Source: Anabaena sp. WA102 (GTDB lineage Bacteria; Cyanobacteriota; Cyanobacteriia; Cyanobacteriales; Nostocaceae). Taken from it: a stretch of 64,000 nt of DNA. A program made the translations under genes and the position numbers. A model generated the notes under the pieces. The model worked only from the letters and a program-made list of their open reading frames with translations. It was not told where the DNA came from and ran no database searches. Positions 26,951 through 34,368 of the stretch are shown here, one piece after another. The first letter of the stretch is position 1. Every line of letters starts with the position of its first letter. The stretch lies in contig NZ_CP011456.1 in assembly GCF_001277295.1 (NCBI RefSeq), positions 5,398,001 through 5,462,000 on the forward strand, written 5' to 3'.

Positions 26951-29483
26951 TCACCAAACCATCCCCATTTTTTGCAAATGTCCCTCAACCAAACTTGTCA
27001 ACCTATCCACCTCATTAGTCAACTCAAACAAAGGAGTATCATAACGTTCACCTAACTCCTGAATCCTTTGCGTCAACCGTTGCGAAATCCGATCCATCTC
27101 AGAATTAATTGCCTGTTTCAACATCGTCATCCACTTATCATCAACCACCAGAGTTTTAATTTCATCCTCTGTTAATTTCTTATATTTCTTTAACACCTGA
27201 TTGTGTAAAGATTGGGTAGCGTCTTTAATTTTTTTATCAATATCTGCTGCTGCATCTATTAATTTTAGGTAGGATGTCAATACTTGTAATTCATCTAATT
27301 CATCAGCATCAGCAAAAAGAGGATTTTTTTTCAGTTCTTTAATCCGAATATTTATATTAGTTTTGGTAATTTTCCCACTATCATTAGTCACCTCTTCTAA
27401 CAAACCTTCTTCACCTCCATATTCTTCCTGCATTTCTTCCTGCTGTCGGATAATTTCATCCTTTTGAGCTTCCAGTTTTTCAATTTCTGCCTGTTCAGAT
27501 GGAAAATAGCGATTAATGATCAATTCTTCCGGTATCAGTTCACAGACATAATCTATAATTACGCCTTTTTTATTAGTTATGGGTGTGAGTTCCGCTTGCC
27601 AACCATCCTCAACTATGATATACACATCATCCCGCATTACTTCCAACCAATAAGTAAGCAGATGTTGATAAACATCATATTTATCTATTAACTTTTTTCC
27701 TGTAAATGCTGCTAGTAAATTCTCACCTAACTTATATATAATTTCCTTGGGTTTATCTCCCTGTTGAACAGCTTTTAATAATGATGTATGTTGATTTTTC
27801 CAAGTTGTAAAAACCTGCTCAATTTCCTGACTATATTTTATAAATTCAGGATGATGAAAAATACAATTTTTGACATCATTGGCAGCAACTTTTAGCTGTT
27901 GATATGCTGGGTTTTTCGTTGGTGCAAATAATTCTTGTTGTAAGTTCGGATAAACTTGCCAAAATTCCCCTAATGCCTCAATATCGCGCTGGGGTATCCC
28001 TCCCAACAAATGCGCTTCAATATCCTGAATATCTTCCTCTTCCTGACTATCAATATAACGGGGAATATTCAAGTTATACTCATTGTCTTTAATTTCCTGC
28101 AAAGAAACCATCCGCGAATATTTCGCCACCTCAAGCTGTTTGTTGAAAACATCAACAATTTTATGAATATCCTGCTCCTGCAAGCGGTTTTTATTGCCAT
28201 CTTTAACAAATCCCTTGCTGGCATCAATCATAAAAATGCCTTGGCGATTTTCCGCATTTTCTTTATCTAAAACAATAATACAGGCAGGTATTCCCGTCCC
28301 ATAAAATAGGTTTGGTGGTAGCCCAATAATCCCTTTAATAATGCCTTTGCCAATCAGTTTTTTGCGAATTTCACCCTCGACATTACCCCGAAACAGCACC
28401 CCATGAGGCAAAATAATCGCTCCTTTACCGTTGCTTTTCAGGGAGCGAACGATATGCAGCAAAAAAGCATAGTCGCCATTTTTAGCTGGGGGGATGCTAT
28501 AGTCTTGAAAACGTTCAAATTCATCCTTAATCGGGTTAAAGCCTGTACTCCAAGCCTTTGAGGAAAAGGGCGGATTAGCCACAGCAAAATCGAAGGTTTT
28601 CAGTCCCCCATCCGGGTTTTTAAAGTAGGGAGTTGATAAAGTATTATCTTGCCAAATCTCCGCAGTAGGATGTCCATGTAGGATCATATTCATCCGTGCT
28701 AAGGCGTAGGTAGCGTTATCCATCTCTTGTCCATAGATGGTTAAGCCCTGTTCTGCTTCGTCCGCAGCTTTTAGTAACAATGAACCACTACCACAGGTGG
28801 GATCATAAATGGTCTGTTCTTGACTGGTAGTGGAATTAACACCAATCACTTTAGCAATCACGCGAGAAACTTCTGCCGGGGTGTAAAATTGTCCTTTGCT
28901 TTTACCTGACTGGGTGGCAAAGTTCCGCATCAGATACTCATAAGCATCCCCTAGAGACTTCCAAATAAAAAAATGTCCCAAAACTGATGCAGAAATTCTC
29001 TCTCTGTGTACTCTGTGCCTCTGTGGTTCGTTTCTTAGGATAATTTATTTCTTGGAAGTCTCCTAAAATATCATCACCATCAGCGCGGTTTTTACTAAAG
29101 TTCAGTGCTGAGTTCTCAAAAATCCCCACCAGGTTAGAAAGCCGGTCTTTCATTTCCTGGCCTTTACCCAGTTTGTCCGCATCATTAAAATCAGCATCAT
29201 TAAAGATACCGCCTAAATCGTTAGCTTCGGCAAGTTTAGCGATGATTTTATTGATTTTGTCGCCGATTTCTTTATCACCCTTGAGGGCAACAATATCTTG
29301 AAAGCTGCCCCCAGTCGGCACTTCAATCAGGGCATCTGCCACACCTGCGTATTTGTCAGATACATATTTAACAAATAATAAAGCTAATACACAATTTTTA
29401 TACTGCGAGGCATCCATCCCACCCCGCAGTTCATCACAGCTTTTCCATAACGAACTGTATAGTTCACTTTTCTTTATTGCCAT
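26951..29483 (-). pseudogene. hsdM: Type I RM methyltransferase subunit, split by a MITE
   Basis: The N-terminal part (from 29483: MAIKKSELYSSLWKSCDELR, the HsdM N-domain) and the catalytic part are in different frames. The catalytic part has the SAM loop YDPTCGSGSLLL and the N6-adenine motif VANPPF. They are separated by a 109-bp insertion plus 3-bp duplication (28951-29065). Removing it joins DGDDILG to DAYEYLMRNFATQSG perfectly. As it stands the N-terminal fragment ends early. The C-terminal extension beyond the methylase core is long and coiled-coil-like. Methylation is probably lost unless the downstream fragment suffices. Confidence 0.88.
28954..29062. mobile_element. 109-bp MITE in hsdM
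   Basis: Terminal inverted repeats GAGACTTCCAA (28954-28964) and TTGGAAGTCTC (29052-29062), flanked on both sides by CTA (28951-28953 and 29063-29065). Interior non-coding, includes 'ctctgtgcctctgtggtt'. The total gain of 112 nt shifts the hsdM frame. Confidence 0.85.
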
Positions 29484-29677
29484 TTTGTATCGTTTTGACC
29501 CCTACTTAATCCTACTTTGTCAGATGGACTTGATCATGTCTGACACCTTACCTTGCAGTTTTTACATTTTACAAAGAACCAATACCATACCACGTCCACA
29601 AGCCTCAACTTATATGTGGTTGAGGATATATCTTATATCGGAAGAGTTTAAATTCTGATATTTGTAACACTCATACA

Positions 29678-29842
29678 CTATTGTGGCGGATTCTGCTGCT
29701 CTCGCTCCTCAACAGCCTTACTAACAATCCTCACCACAAGATTACTTATGGGACGGTCTTCTTCCTGCGCCCATCTGACTAAAGCCTCATGGATATCTTT
29801 AGGAAAGTATATCGAAGTTTGTACGCGATCGCTCTGATTCAT
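29678..29842 (-). CDS. Ribbon-helix-helix (Arc-type) repressor of the CAST
   Basis: 54 residues, short. RVQTSIYFPKDIHEALVRWA is the RHH strand-helix, and EEDRPISNLVVRIVSKAVEE the second helix. Type V-K CASTs commonly encode a small Arc- or MerR-type regulator divergent from cas12k; this gene is divergent from the cas12k fragment, with a cluster of repeated sites between them. It also lies directly upstream of hsdM on the same strand. ATG 29842 overlaps a HIP1 site. Probably an autorepressor; the target is inferred. Confidence 0.8.
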   Translation of the reverse strand: MNQSDRVQTSIYFPKDIHEALVRWAQEEDRPISNLVVRIVSKAVEEREQQNPPQ

Positions 29843-29904
29843 TAACTCTAAAAGAATTTATCGCTAAACTATCATACCTCCACAACCTTGTTCTAAGGCT
29901 AAAT

Positions 29905-29982
29905 AATGTTTAACAATGTTTGACAATGTTTTATGGTAAATTAAAAACATTGCCAAACATTAAATTAATGTGTGGCAATGTT
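29905..29982. promoter_or_regulatory. Array of six AATGTT half-sites (RHH operator)
   Basis: Three direct AATGTT sites at 29905, 29915 and 29925 with exact 10-bp period, two inverted AACATT at 29946 and 29956, also 10 bp apart, and AATGTT at 29977. One helical turn spacing and dyad pairing suit a cooperative RHH repressor. It lies between the divergent RHH gene and the cas12k fragment. Confidence 0.65.
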
Positions 29983-30233
29983 GTATATATTTATTCTCTG
30001 GAAAGTCCATGCTATGAACGATTTGAGCGATATGACGGTATTAGCTTGTATTGATTTTGATAAATTACTGTGTTCACAAAGATACCAGCAGATTTTCCCT
30101 ACAGTGCGACATTGCTGAAATTTTTGGAGAGCGATCGCTTCAAGGTGCGATCGTTATCTGACAAAGACAAATAAGTAATTAATTGTAATTACACAAAATA
30201 ACAACTCATTGATTTTGTGGAGATTTTGTCAAT
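29983..30233. other. Leader region of the cas12k fragment
   Basis: No firm gene. A 34-codon frame starts at ATG 30014 (MNDLSDMTVLACIDFDKLLC) but has no recognised relative. A HIP1-rich dyad lies around 30131-30158. GGAG at 30219-30222 serves cas12k. Confidence 0.35.
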
Positions 30234-30566
30234 ATGAGCCGCAATAATAAGAAAAATTCGACGAATCCCATCATCAGAACTATAAGATGCCATCTCAATG
30301 CTAAAGAAGATGTACTTCGTCAAGTATGGGAAGAAATGACTCAAAAAAATACTCCTTTGATTGTCCAATTATTGGAGGATGTAAGTGAACAACCTGAATT
30401 TGACACCAAGAAAGAAACTGGAGAAATCAGCAAAAAAGAAATTACAGAATTACGTAAATCTCTAACAAAAGATTCAGATTTAGAAAAACAGTCAGGTCGT
30501 TTTCGCTCATCAGCAGACTCTTTTGTGCAAGAAGTTTATTCGGCTCTTGCGTCTCTTTTATGGTGA
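30234..30566 (+). pseudogene. cas12k: 5' fragment of cas12k (type V-K effector)
   Basis: 110 codons remain of a ~640-residue RNA-guided, nuclease-dead effector. The order TIRCHLNAKEDVLRQVWEEM, TQKNTPLIVQLLEDV, QPEF, GEI, and SGRFRSSADSFVQEVY follows the N-terminus of Scytonema and Anabaena Cas12k (TPLI/TPFI, HPxF, GRFxxSA, Y). The frame ends at the start of a repeat shared with 61250-61300, so a mobile sequence or a deletion removed the rest. Target recognition cannot work. ATG 30234 has GGAG 12 nt upstream. Confidence 0.87.
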
Positions 30567-30608
30567 TTGAGGATTGATGATAACAAAACCCTTACGGGAC
30601 AAGGGTTA
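30557..30608 (+). repeat. Repeat at the cas12k breakpoint (copy 1)
   Basis: 'ttta-ggtgattgaggatt' followed by 'ataac-aaacc' and a short hairpin CCCTTACGGGACAAGGG. A diverged copy lies at 61250-61300. It is probably the end of an insertion sequence or a MITE. Confidence 0.5.
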
Positions 30609-30806
30609 TAAACAATTATTTCCATATTTTCAATGAAATGCCTACAGAATAAGGCTTTCAATGATTTTGAACCAGGTTTTCCATAAAAATAACCGAAGAA
30701 CCGTTTATTCTTCATGGCTTACTTTATATAAAAAACGAATAAGGCAGAAAGAAGGTAAAGAATACTTTCTCAATAATATACTCAAAAGTGATGTTGAACT
30801 TCTAGT
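30609..30806. other. Residual CAST sequence, tracrRNA not recognised
   Basis: 198 bp where the rest of cas12k and the tracrRNA should lie. No open frame and no anti-repeat pairing with the CRISPR repeat was found by eye, so the tracrRNA gene is probably lost. Confidence 0.4.
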
Positions 30807-30843
30807 GTTTCAACCGTCCTATCCATAGGTGGTGGGTTAAAAG
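30807..30843 (+). CRISPR. Single 37-nt type V-K CRISPR repeat
   Basis: Starts GTTTCAACCGTCC and ends GGTGGTGGGTTAAAAG, exactly 37 nt, matching the length and ends (GTTTCAAC...GGTGGGTTGAAAG) of the ShCAST direct repeat. Only one copy is present, so no array remains. 30 nt of possible spacer follow (30844-30873) before the transposon end. The spacer does not match the adjacent tRNA gene. Confidence 0.78.
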
Positions 30844-30873
30844 AAGATTTACTTTAGTGGCGGTTGTTGAACA

Positions 30874-30890
30874 TAATTATTTAATGGACA
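30874..30890 (-). other. Transposon right end
   Basis: The complement of the left-end 17-mer (TAATTATTTAATGGACA), finishing in ACA. Only the outermost TnsB-type site is kept; the inner ones seen at the left end are absent. The tRNA gene begins 2 bp further. Confidence 0.78.
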
Positions 30891-30892
30891 AA

Positions 30893-30965
30893 TGGAGAAT
30901 AGGAGACTCGAACCCCTGGCCTCTGCGGTGCGATCGCAGCACTCTACCAACTGAGCTAATTCCCC
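30893..30965 (-). tRNA. tRNA-Ala (anticodon CGC)
   Basis: 73 nt on the minus strand, no encoded CCA. The 7-bp acceptor stem is GGGGAAT/ATTCTCC with one G-T pair, D-arm GCTCAGTTGGTAGAGT, anticodon stem CTGCG/CGCAG enclosing ATCGCAC (anticodon CGC, reads GCG), and TpsiC GGTTCGAGTC. The anticodon arm contains a HIP1-type GCGATCGC. The CAST right end touches its 3' side, a typical attachment site for V-K elements. Confidence 0.93.
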
Positions 30966-31006
30966 TTAGTCGTGCTTAAGTCAAAAACTTTAGCACACCA
31001 TATATC

Positions 31007-31735
31007 TTAACACTCAGGAAGGACAGATTTCACATCTTTTTCCAAAAAAACTTCCTGTACCTGCTGCAAATCCAAATCAATCAGATAATCAATCGTCCAA
31101 TTAGCTTGACGGTGTAGCATCTGGAAGGGATAAGTATTTGCTACTCCCACCACTTGCATTTGGGCGCATTTAGCAGCTTGAATACCTGCGGGAGTATTTT
31201 CAAGCACTAAACATTCATCAGGTTGTAAATTTAATTCTGGATATGCCTGATTTAAGCGATAAACCGCCAGCAAATAGCCTTCCGGGTTAGGTTTATTGCT
31301 GCTGATATCATCCCCCGACACAATCACAGAAAAGTATTCAGCTAATTTAGCAGATGTTAATACAAATTCTATTTCCGAGGATAAAGCATCACTAACTAAC
31401 GCCATTTTGAGATGACGGGAACGAATCTGAAAAATCACATCTTCAATTCCCGAATACAAAGGCAATTCTTCCAGCTTCTCCAATTCCAGCACATAAGCTT
31501 GAGCTTTGCGGGTAAGTAACTGCATCATATAAGCTTCCGTCACCACCCTACCACGACTTTTTAACAGATTTTGCAGATACGCGCGAGAGCCTATCCCTAA
31601 AAAGTTTTCACGTTCTTTTACCCGTTGAGGTTGAAGATTTTCCTGTACAAGAATCTCATCTATCAATTGGATATGAATTGATCCATCTTTAATAATGACA
31701 CCATTAAAATCAAATAAAACTGCCTTTAAACTCAT
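31007..31735 (-). CDS. HAD-superfamily hydrolase (phosphoglycolate phosphatase/beta-PGM-like)
   Basis: About 242 residues from ATG 31735; the upstream in-frame codons are not conserved in type. Motif I reads LFDFNGVI: the nucleophile Asp is present but the second Asp of DxD is Asn. Motif II is SDALSS, motif III K in SSNKPNPEGY, motif IV ECLVLENTPAG. It is a subclass I HAD with an alpha-helical cap, probably acting on a small sugar phosphate. It ends 41 bp from the tRNA gene. Confidence 0.83.
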   Translation of the reverse strand: MSLKAVLFDFNGVIIKDGSIHIQLIDEILVQENLQPQRVKERENFLGIGSRAYLQNLLKSRGRVVTEAYMMQLLTRKAQAYVLELEKLEELPLYSGIEDVIFQIRSRHLKMALVSDALSSEIEFVLTSAKLAEYFSVIVSGDDISSNKPNPEGYLLAVYRLNQAYPELNLQPDECLVLENTPAGIQAAKCAQMQVVGVANTYPFQMLHRQANWTIDYLIDLDLQQVQEVFLEKDVKSVLPEC

Positions 31736-31825
31736 AGTGCAAACTGGAAACAATCCTCCAGATTATCAGAGTAAATTACCGGAATACATTTAAGATTAAC
31801 CCATTTTTGAAGATATACAAGAGTC

Positions 31826-31858
31826 AGATCCCCGACTTCTTGAAGAAGTCGGGGATCT
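31826..31858. repeat. 33-nt 'AGATCCCCGACTTCTT' hairpin (family A)
   Basis: Perfect 16-bp arms, AGATCCCCGACTTCTT and AAGAAGTCGGGGATCT, with a one-base centre. The same 33-nt hairpin occurs at 45223-45255, 46206-46238 and 50897-50929, and a degraded one near 60098-60131. It abuts the rtcB fragment. Confidence 0.85.
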
Positions 31859-32083
31859 TGTTCCCACGGTGCAGGGCGCTTAATGTCAAGAAGTAAGGCA
31901 AAAAATGTCTATACTCTTGATGATTTAATCGAGCAAACACAGGGGGTAGAATGTCGTAAAGATACGGGAGTTTTAGATGAAATTCCTGCTGCTTATAAAC
32001 CCATTGAACAGGTAATGGAAAACCAATCTGATTTGGTGGAAATTGTGGCAACTTTGAAACAAGTTCTTTGTGTCAAAGGGTAA
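31859..32083 (+). pseudogene. rtcB: 3' fragment of rtcB RNA ligase
   Basis: Only the C-terminus of the GTP-dependent tRNA/RNA ligase is left. The frame enters at CSHGAGRLMSRSKA (with the guanylated-type His of HGAGR) and continues with VYTLDDLIEQTQGV, AAYKPIEQVMENQSDLVEIV and the terminal LKQVLCVKG. It begins directly at the 3' arm of the family-A hairpin, so the break lies at that repeat. An internal ATG at 31883 would only give 66 residues. Confidence 0.85.
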
Positions 32084-32086
32084 TTT

Positions 32087-32189
32087 GTCAGAATCAGGAT
32101 ATCCAGGATTTAAGGATGTACATGATTCAGCCTGTATTGTATAGGCTTTTATTTGTCTGAATCAGGATATCTAGGATTTAAGGATGTAC
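32087..32189 (+). repeat. Two 35-nt direct repeats
   Basis: 32087-32121 and 32155-32189 both read 'gtc-gaatcaggatat' then 'aggatttaaggatgtac', with two differences. Each is followed by 'gcctgtattgta', and the second by a CCTGTATTGTACTACAGG hairpin with a T-run (about 32224-32247). The rest of 32084-32329 has no gene. Confidence 0.7.
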
Positions 32190-32329
32190 GGGATATGAAT
32201 TTTCGTGTTTAGTATGTGATTAAGCCTGTATTGTACTACAGGTTTTTTTCTGAAAAGCCAGAAAACCGAGTACCAGGTATGATCGTGGAAAATTACCTGT
32301 TTACAATCCTTAATAATTTTCTGTACCCC

Positions 32330-33889
32330 TTAAATGTTACACTCTACAAGTCTCGACGCGAGATAATACACAGAGGTCACATCAAATCTAAAACTTAGAA
32401 GCAGAAGGGACGAGCAGTTAAGGACGGGGAGGTTGCCTTCTGGTGATTTCTTGTCAGAAGTAATATCTGTGTAGTACAACCAGTCCCCTCCTTTTCTCCA
32501 TCCTACCTTGTCTCCGAACCTGTCCCAGATGTCTGGGTTACGTTTATTTTTTTTTGTTCCACCGAGACTTTGATAAATGCGTTTCTGAACAGAAAAACCA
32601 AATTTACCATCACTGTATTTTACCCACAACTGGTCAATTGTACGAAGGTCTTCACAGGGAAAATTACTAATATTTTCACAATCTAAATAACCTTCTTCTT
32701 CTCGGTTCACTACCGCTGACATTACTCGTAGTGTTTCCGCATCCGCTCCTTTCCAGTTCTTTGCAAAGAGTAAATCTTGTAATTTAGTATAATCCTGTCC
32801 TACTGCTGACTTGAGTTCTATCCCGCGCATTGGTAAAGCCAAAGGAATGGGGGGAAAGTCAACAACATTAACTGATTTTATGGAGTTTTTAGTAAACTGG
32901 ATTGCTTGATCATTAACTTCTTCTAACTGATCTTCTAACTGGGCTTTTCCTGTTCTTAAAACAGCCTCATTTACCTGAGCAAATTGCTGTGGATTTAGAA
33001 GAATATATTCCACATCAGCAATTTGTTTAGAAATCTGCTGTGAGCGCTCCCAAAGACCTTGCAATACCCGTGTTTTCTTTTGCAAAGTCATCATATCGAT
33101 CGCTTGCATTGCCGTAGGAAAAGATAGCAAATCGTGATAAGGTTTGCAAAGTACCTGCAAAATACTCGCCGATTTTCGCACCGAATCCGGAAAATTGACT
33201 GCACATTCTAGAGCATCTGTGGGAGTTGTCACCAGCGCCCCAGCACCACCTGTGCGATAACAACGAGCTTCAATTCGCACATTGCTATATTTTGCTAGGT
33301 TGGCAAATCTAGACTTTATTTCAGCTTTAGCATCAATAGAAACAACATTGCTATAGGAAATTTGGGCGCTCAGTTCCGCATCCATTTTTTCCTTAGTTTC
33401 CCTATCACTAGAAATAATCTCAATGGTACTAACAAATTCACCACCTGTAATTATTCCAGAGATATATTCATAACCCGCCCGCCGATAAAATTCATCTATT
33501 CCATTTTGATTGATAAACTTAATTATTCTGGGACTCAAATCAACAATCTTCAAGTTTTTCTCAATGTCGCGGACTTTGACATATAGCACGGAAAAGGTAG
33601 AATATTCGTTAGATTTTTGGCTCAATTCACTCACAGCTTTGGCTTTCACAGAACCACTTCCCTGAAACCAGGAAGCGTTCAGATTTGCCTCAAAATCAAT
33701 TCCTAAGACGCTACTCAGTTCAGCACTAGATGTGACTCGTTTGAATAACAAATCGGCTGTTTGTCCAGTCTGCCCACCAGCGGCAACTAAGTCTCCATAA
33801 TCCACATAGGTATCGTAAATCTCACCTGTGAGGGGATTGTAGCCCATAGCCACATCCATGCCGGCACAATAATCTCTGATGATAGGCAT
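32330..33889 (-). CDS. MACPF-like/GUN4-domain fusion protein
   Basis: 519 residues. The first ~350 resemble a membrane-attack-complex/perforin fold: DYGDLVAAGGQ, a central GYEYISGIITGGEFVSTIEI (139-158) and RIEARCYRTGG. Residues ~367-490 are a GUN4 domain: YTKLQDLLFAKNWKGAD, TIDQLWVKYSDGKFGFSVQ, DKVGWRKGGDWLYY. GUN4 binds porphyrins and activates Mg-chelatase; GUN4 domains also occur as sensor modules on other proteins. No signal peptide. Encoded 37 nt after a small Cys-rich protein. Role unknown; a tetrapyrrole-responsive pore protein is a guess. Confidence 0.75.
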   Translation of the reverse strand: MPIIRDYCAGMDVAMGYNPLTGEIYDTYVDYGDLVAAGGQTGQTADLLFKRVTSSAELSSVLGIDFEANLNASWFQGSGSVKAKAVSELSQKSNEYSTFSVLYVKVRDIEKNLKIVDLSPRIIKFINQNGIDEFYRRAGYEYISGIITGGEFVSTIEIISSDRETKEKMDAELSAQISYSNVVSIDAKAEIKSRFANLAKYSNVRIEARCYRTGGAGALVTTPTDALECAVNFPDSVRKSASILQVLCKPYHDLLSFPTAMQAIDMMTLQKKTRVLQGLWERSQQISKQIADVEYILLNPQQFAQVNEAVLRTGKAQLEDQLEEVNDQAIQFTKNSIKSVNVVDFPPIPLALPMRGIELKSAVGQDYTKLQDLLFAKNWKGADAETLRVMSAVVNREEEGYLDCENISNFPCEDLRTIDQLWVKYSDGKFGFSVQKRIYQSLGGTKKNKRNPDIWDRFGDKVGWRKGGDWLYYTDITSDKKSPEGNLPVLNCSSLLLLSFRFDVTSVYYLASRLVECNI

Positions 33890-33926
33890 AAAATTTGTAA
33901 CCTGTGTGGTGATAAAGGGTCAAGTA

Positions 33927-34145
33927 TTACCAGTGTTGATCATAGCTGTGTCCACAGCCTGAATTTTGACAAGTGCTGGCATTACCTTCATATTTTTGAC
34001 AATAACAGCCACTATAGGAGCAACTTCCATAACCGCAACGCAGTTCTTCCAGCAGCGTTTTCTGCAAAATACTTGGGAATACTACAGCCTGTTTTCTGTT
34101 GATTACGGATTTCTGTGCCGGGATTTGTTTATTTTTTGTAATCAC
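33927..34145 (-). CDS. Small Cys/His-rich protein
   Basis: The C-terminal 37 residues hold CGYGSCSYSGCYCQKYEG, then CQNSGCGHSYDQH: a C-x4-C-x3-C-x-C...C-x4-C-x-H-x3-H pattern fit for zinc binding. The start is uncertain: GTG 34145 has a GTGGA just upstream, while a TTG at 34193 would add 16 residues. The gene directly precedes the MACPF-GUN4 gene and is probably co-expressed. Confidence 0.6.
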   Translation of the reverse strand: MITKNKQIPAQKSVINRKQAVVFPSILQKTLLEELRCGYGSCSYSGCYCQKYEGNASTCQNSGCGHSYDQHW

Positions 34146-34243
34146 GATATTCCACAACCTTGTAAAATTACGTTTACTTGTAATTATACCCAAAATGGAC
34201 GCATCTTTAAATTAAACTTAACGTAAAACCCATAGCCTTGATT

Positions 34244-34333
34244 TGTAGGTTGGGTTGTGGAACGTGAACGTTCGCGAAGCAATTAGCATGAAACCCAACG
34301 CATTTGTTGGGTTGCGCTGTCGCTTAACCCAAC
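34244..34333. repeat. Family-B palindromic repeat
   Basis: TGTAGGTTGGGTTGTGGAAC at the left and TTAACCCAACA at the right, with internal AACCCAACG/TGTTGGGTT arms. Same family as 4954-5032. Confidence 0.7.
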
Positions 34334-34368
34334 AAAGCAGAAAATTGACAAGATATTGTTTGTCCAAT

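Larger units (their letters stand above)
16120..30890 (+). mobile_element. Decayed type V-K CRISPR-associated transposon (CAST)
   Basis: 14.8 kb bounded by a 17-bp perfect inverted repeat, TGTCCATTAAATAATTA at 16120-16136 and its complement at 30874-30890. It encodes TnsB, a broken TnsC and TniQ in the standard order at the left. Towards the right it carries restriction-modification cargo, an RHH repressor, a cas12k 5' fragment and one CRISPR repeat. The right end is 2 bp from the tRNA-Ala 3' end, the usual landing site of V-K elements. No 5-bp target duplication is visible (CCTTC versus AATGG), so one flank has probably rearranged. It is immobile as it stands. Confidence 0.85.

Noticed and set aside
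30844..30873. Spacer after the CRISPR repeat as a tRNA-Ala homing guide
   Set aside because: Compared with both strands of the tRNA gene, including the position after the GTT triplet, and no match was found.
16120..30890. 5-bp target-site duplication for the CAST
   Set aside because: The flanking pentamers CCTTC and AATGG differ; no alternative boundary gave a duplication.
31824..32051. 75-residue minus-strand frame opposite the rtcB fragment
   Set aside because: A shadow of the RtcB C-terminal reading frame and the palindrome.
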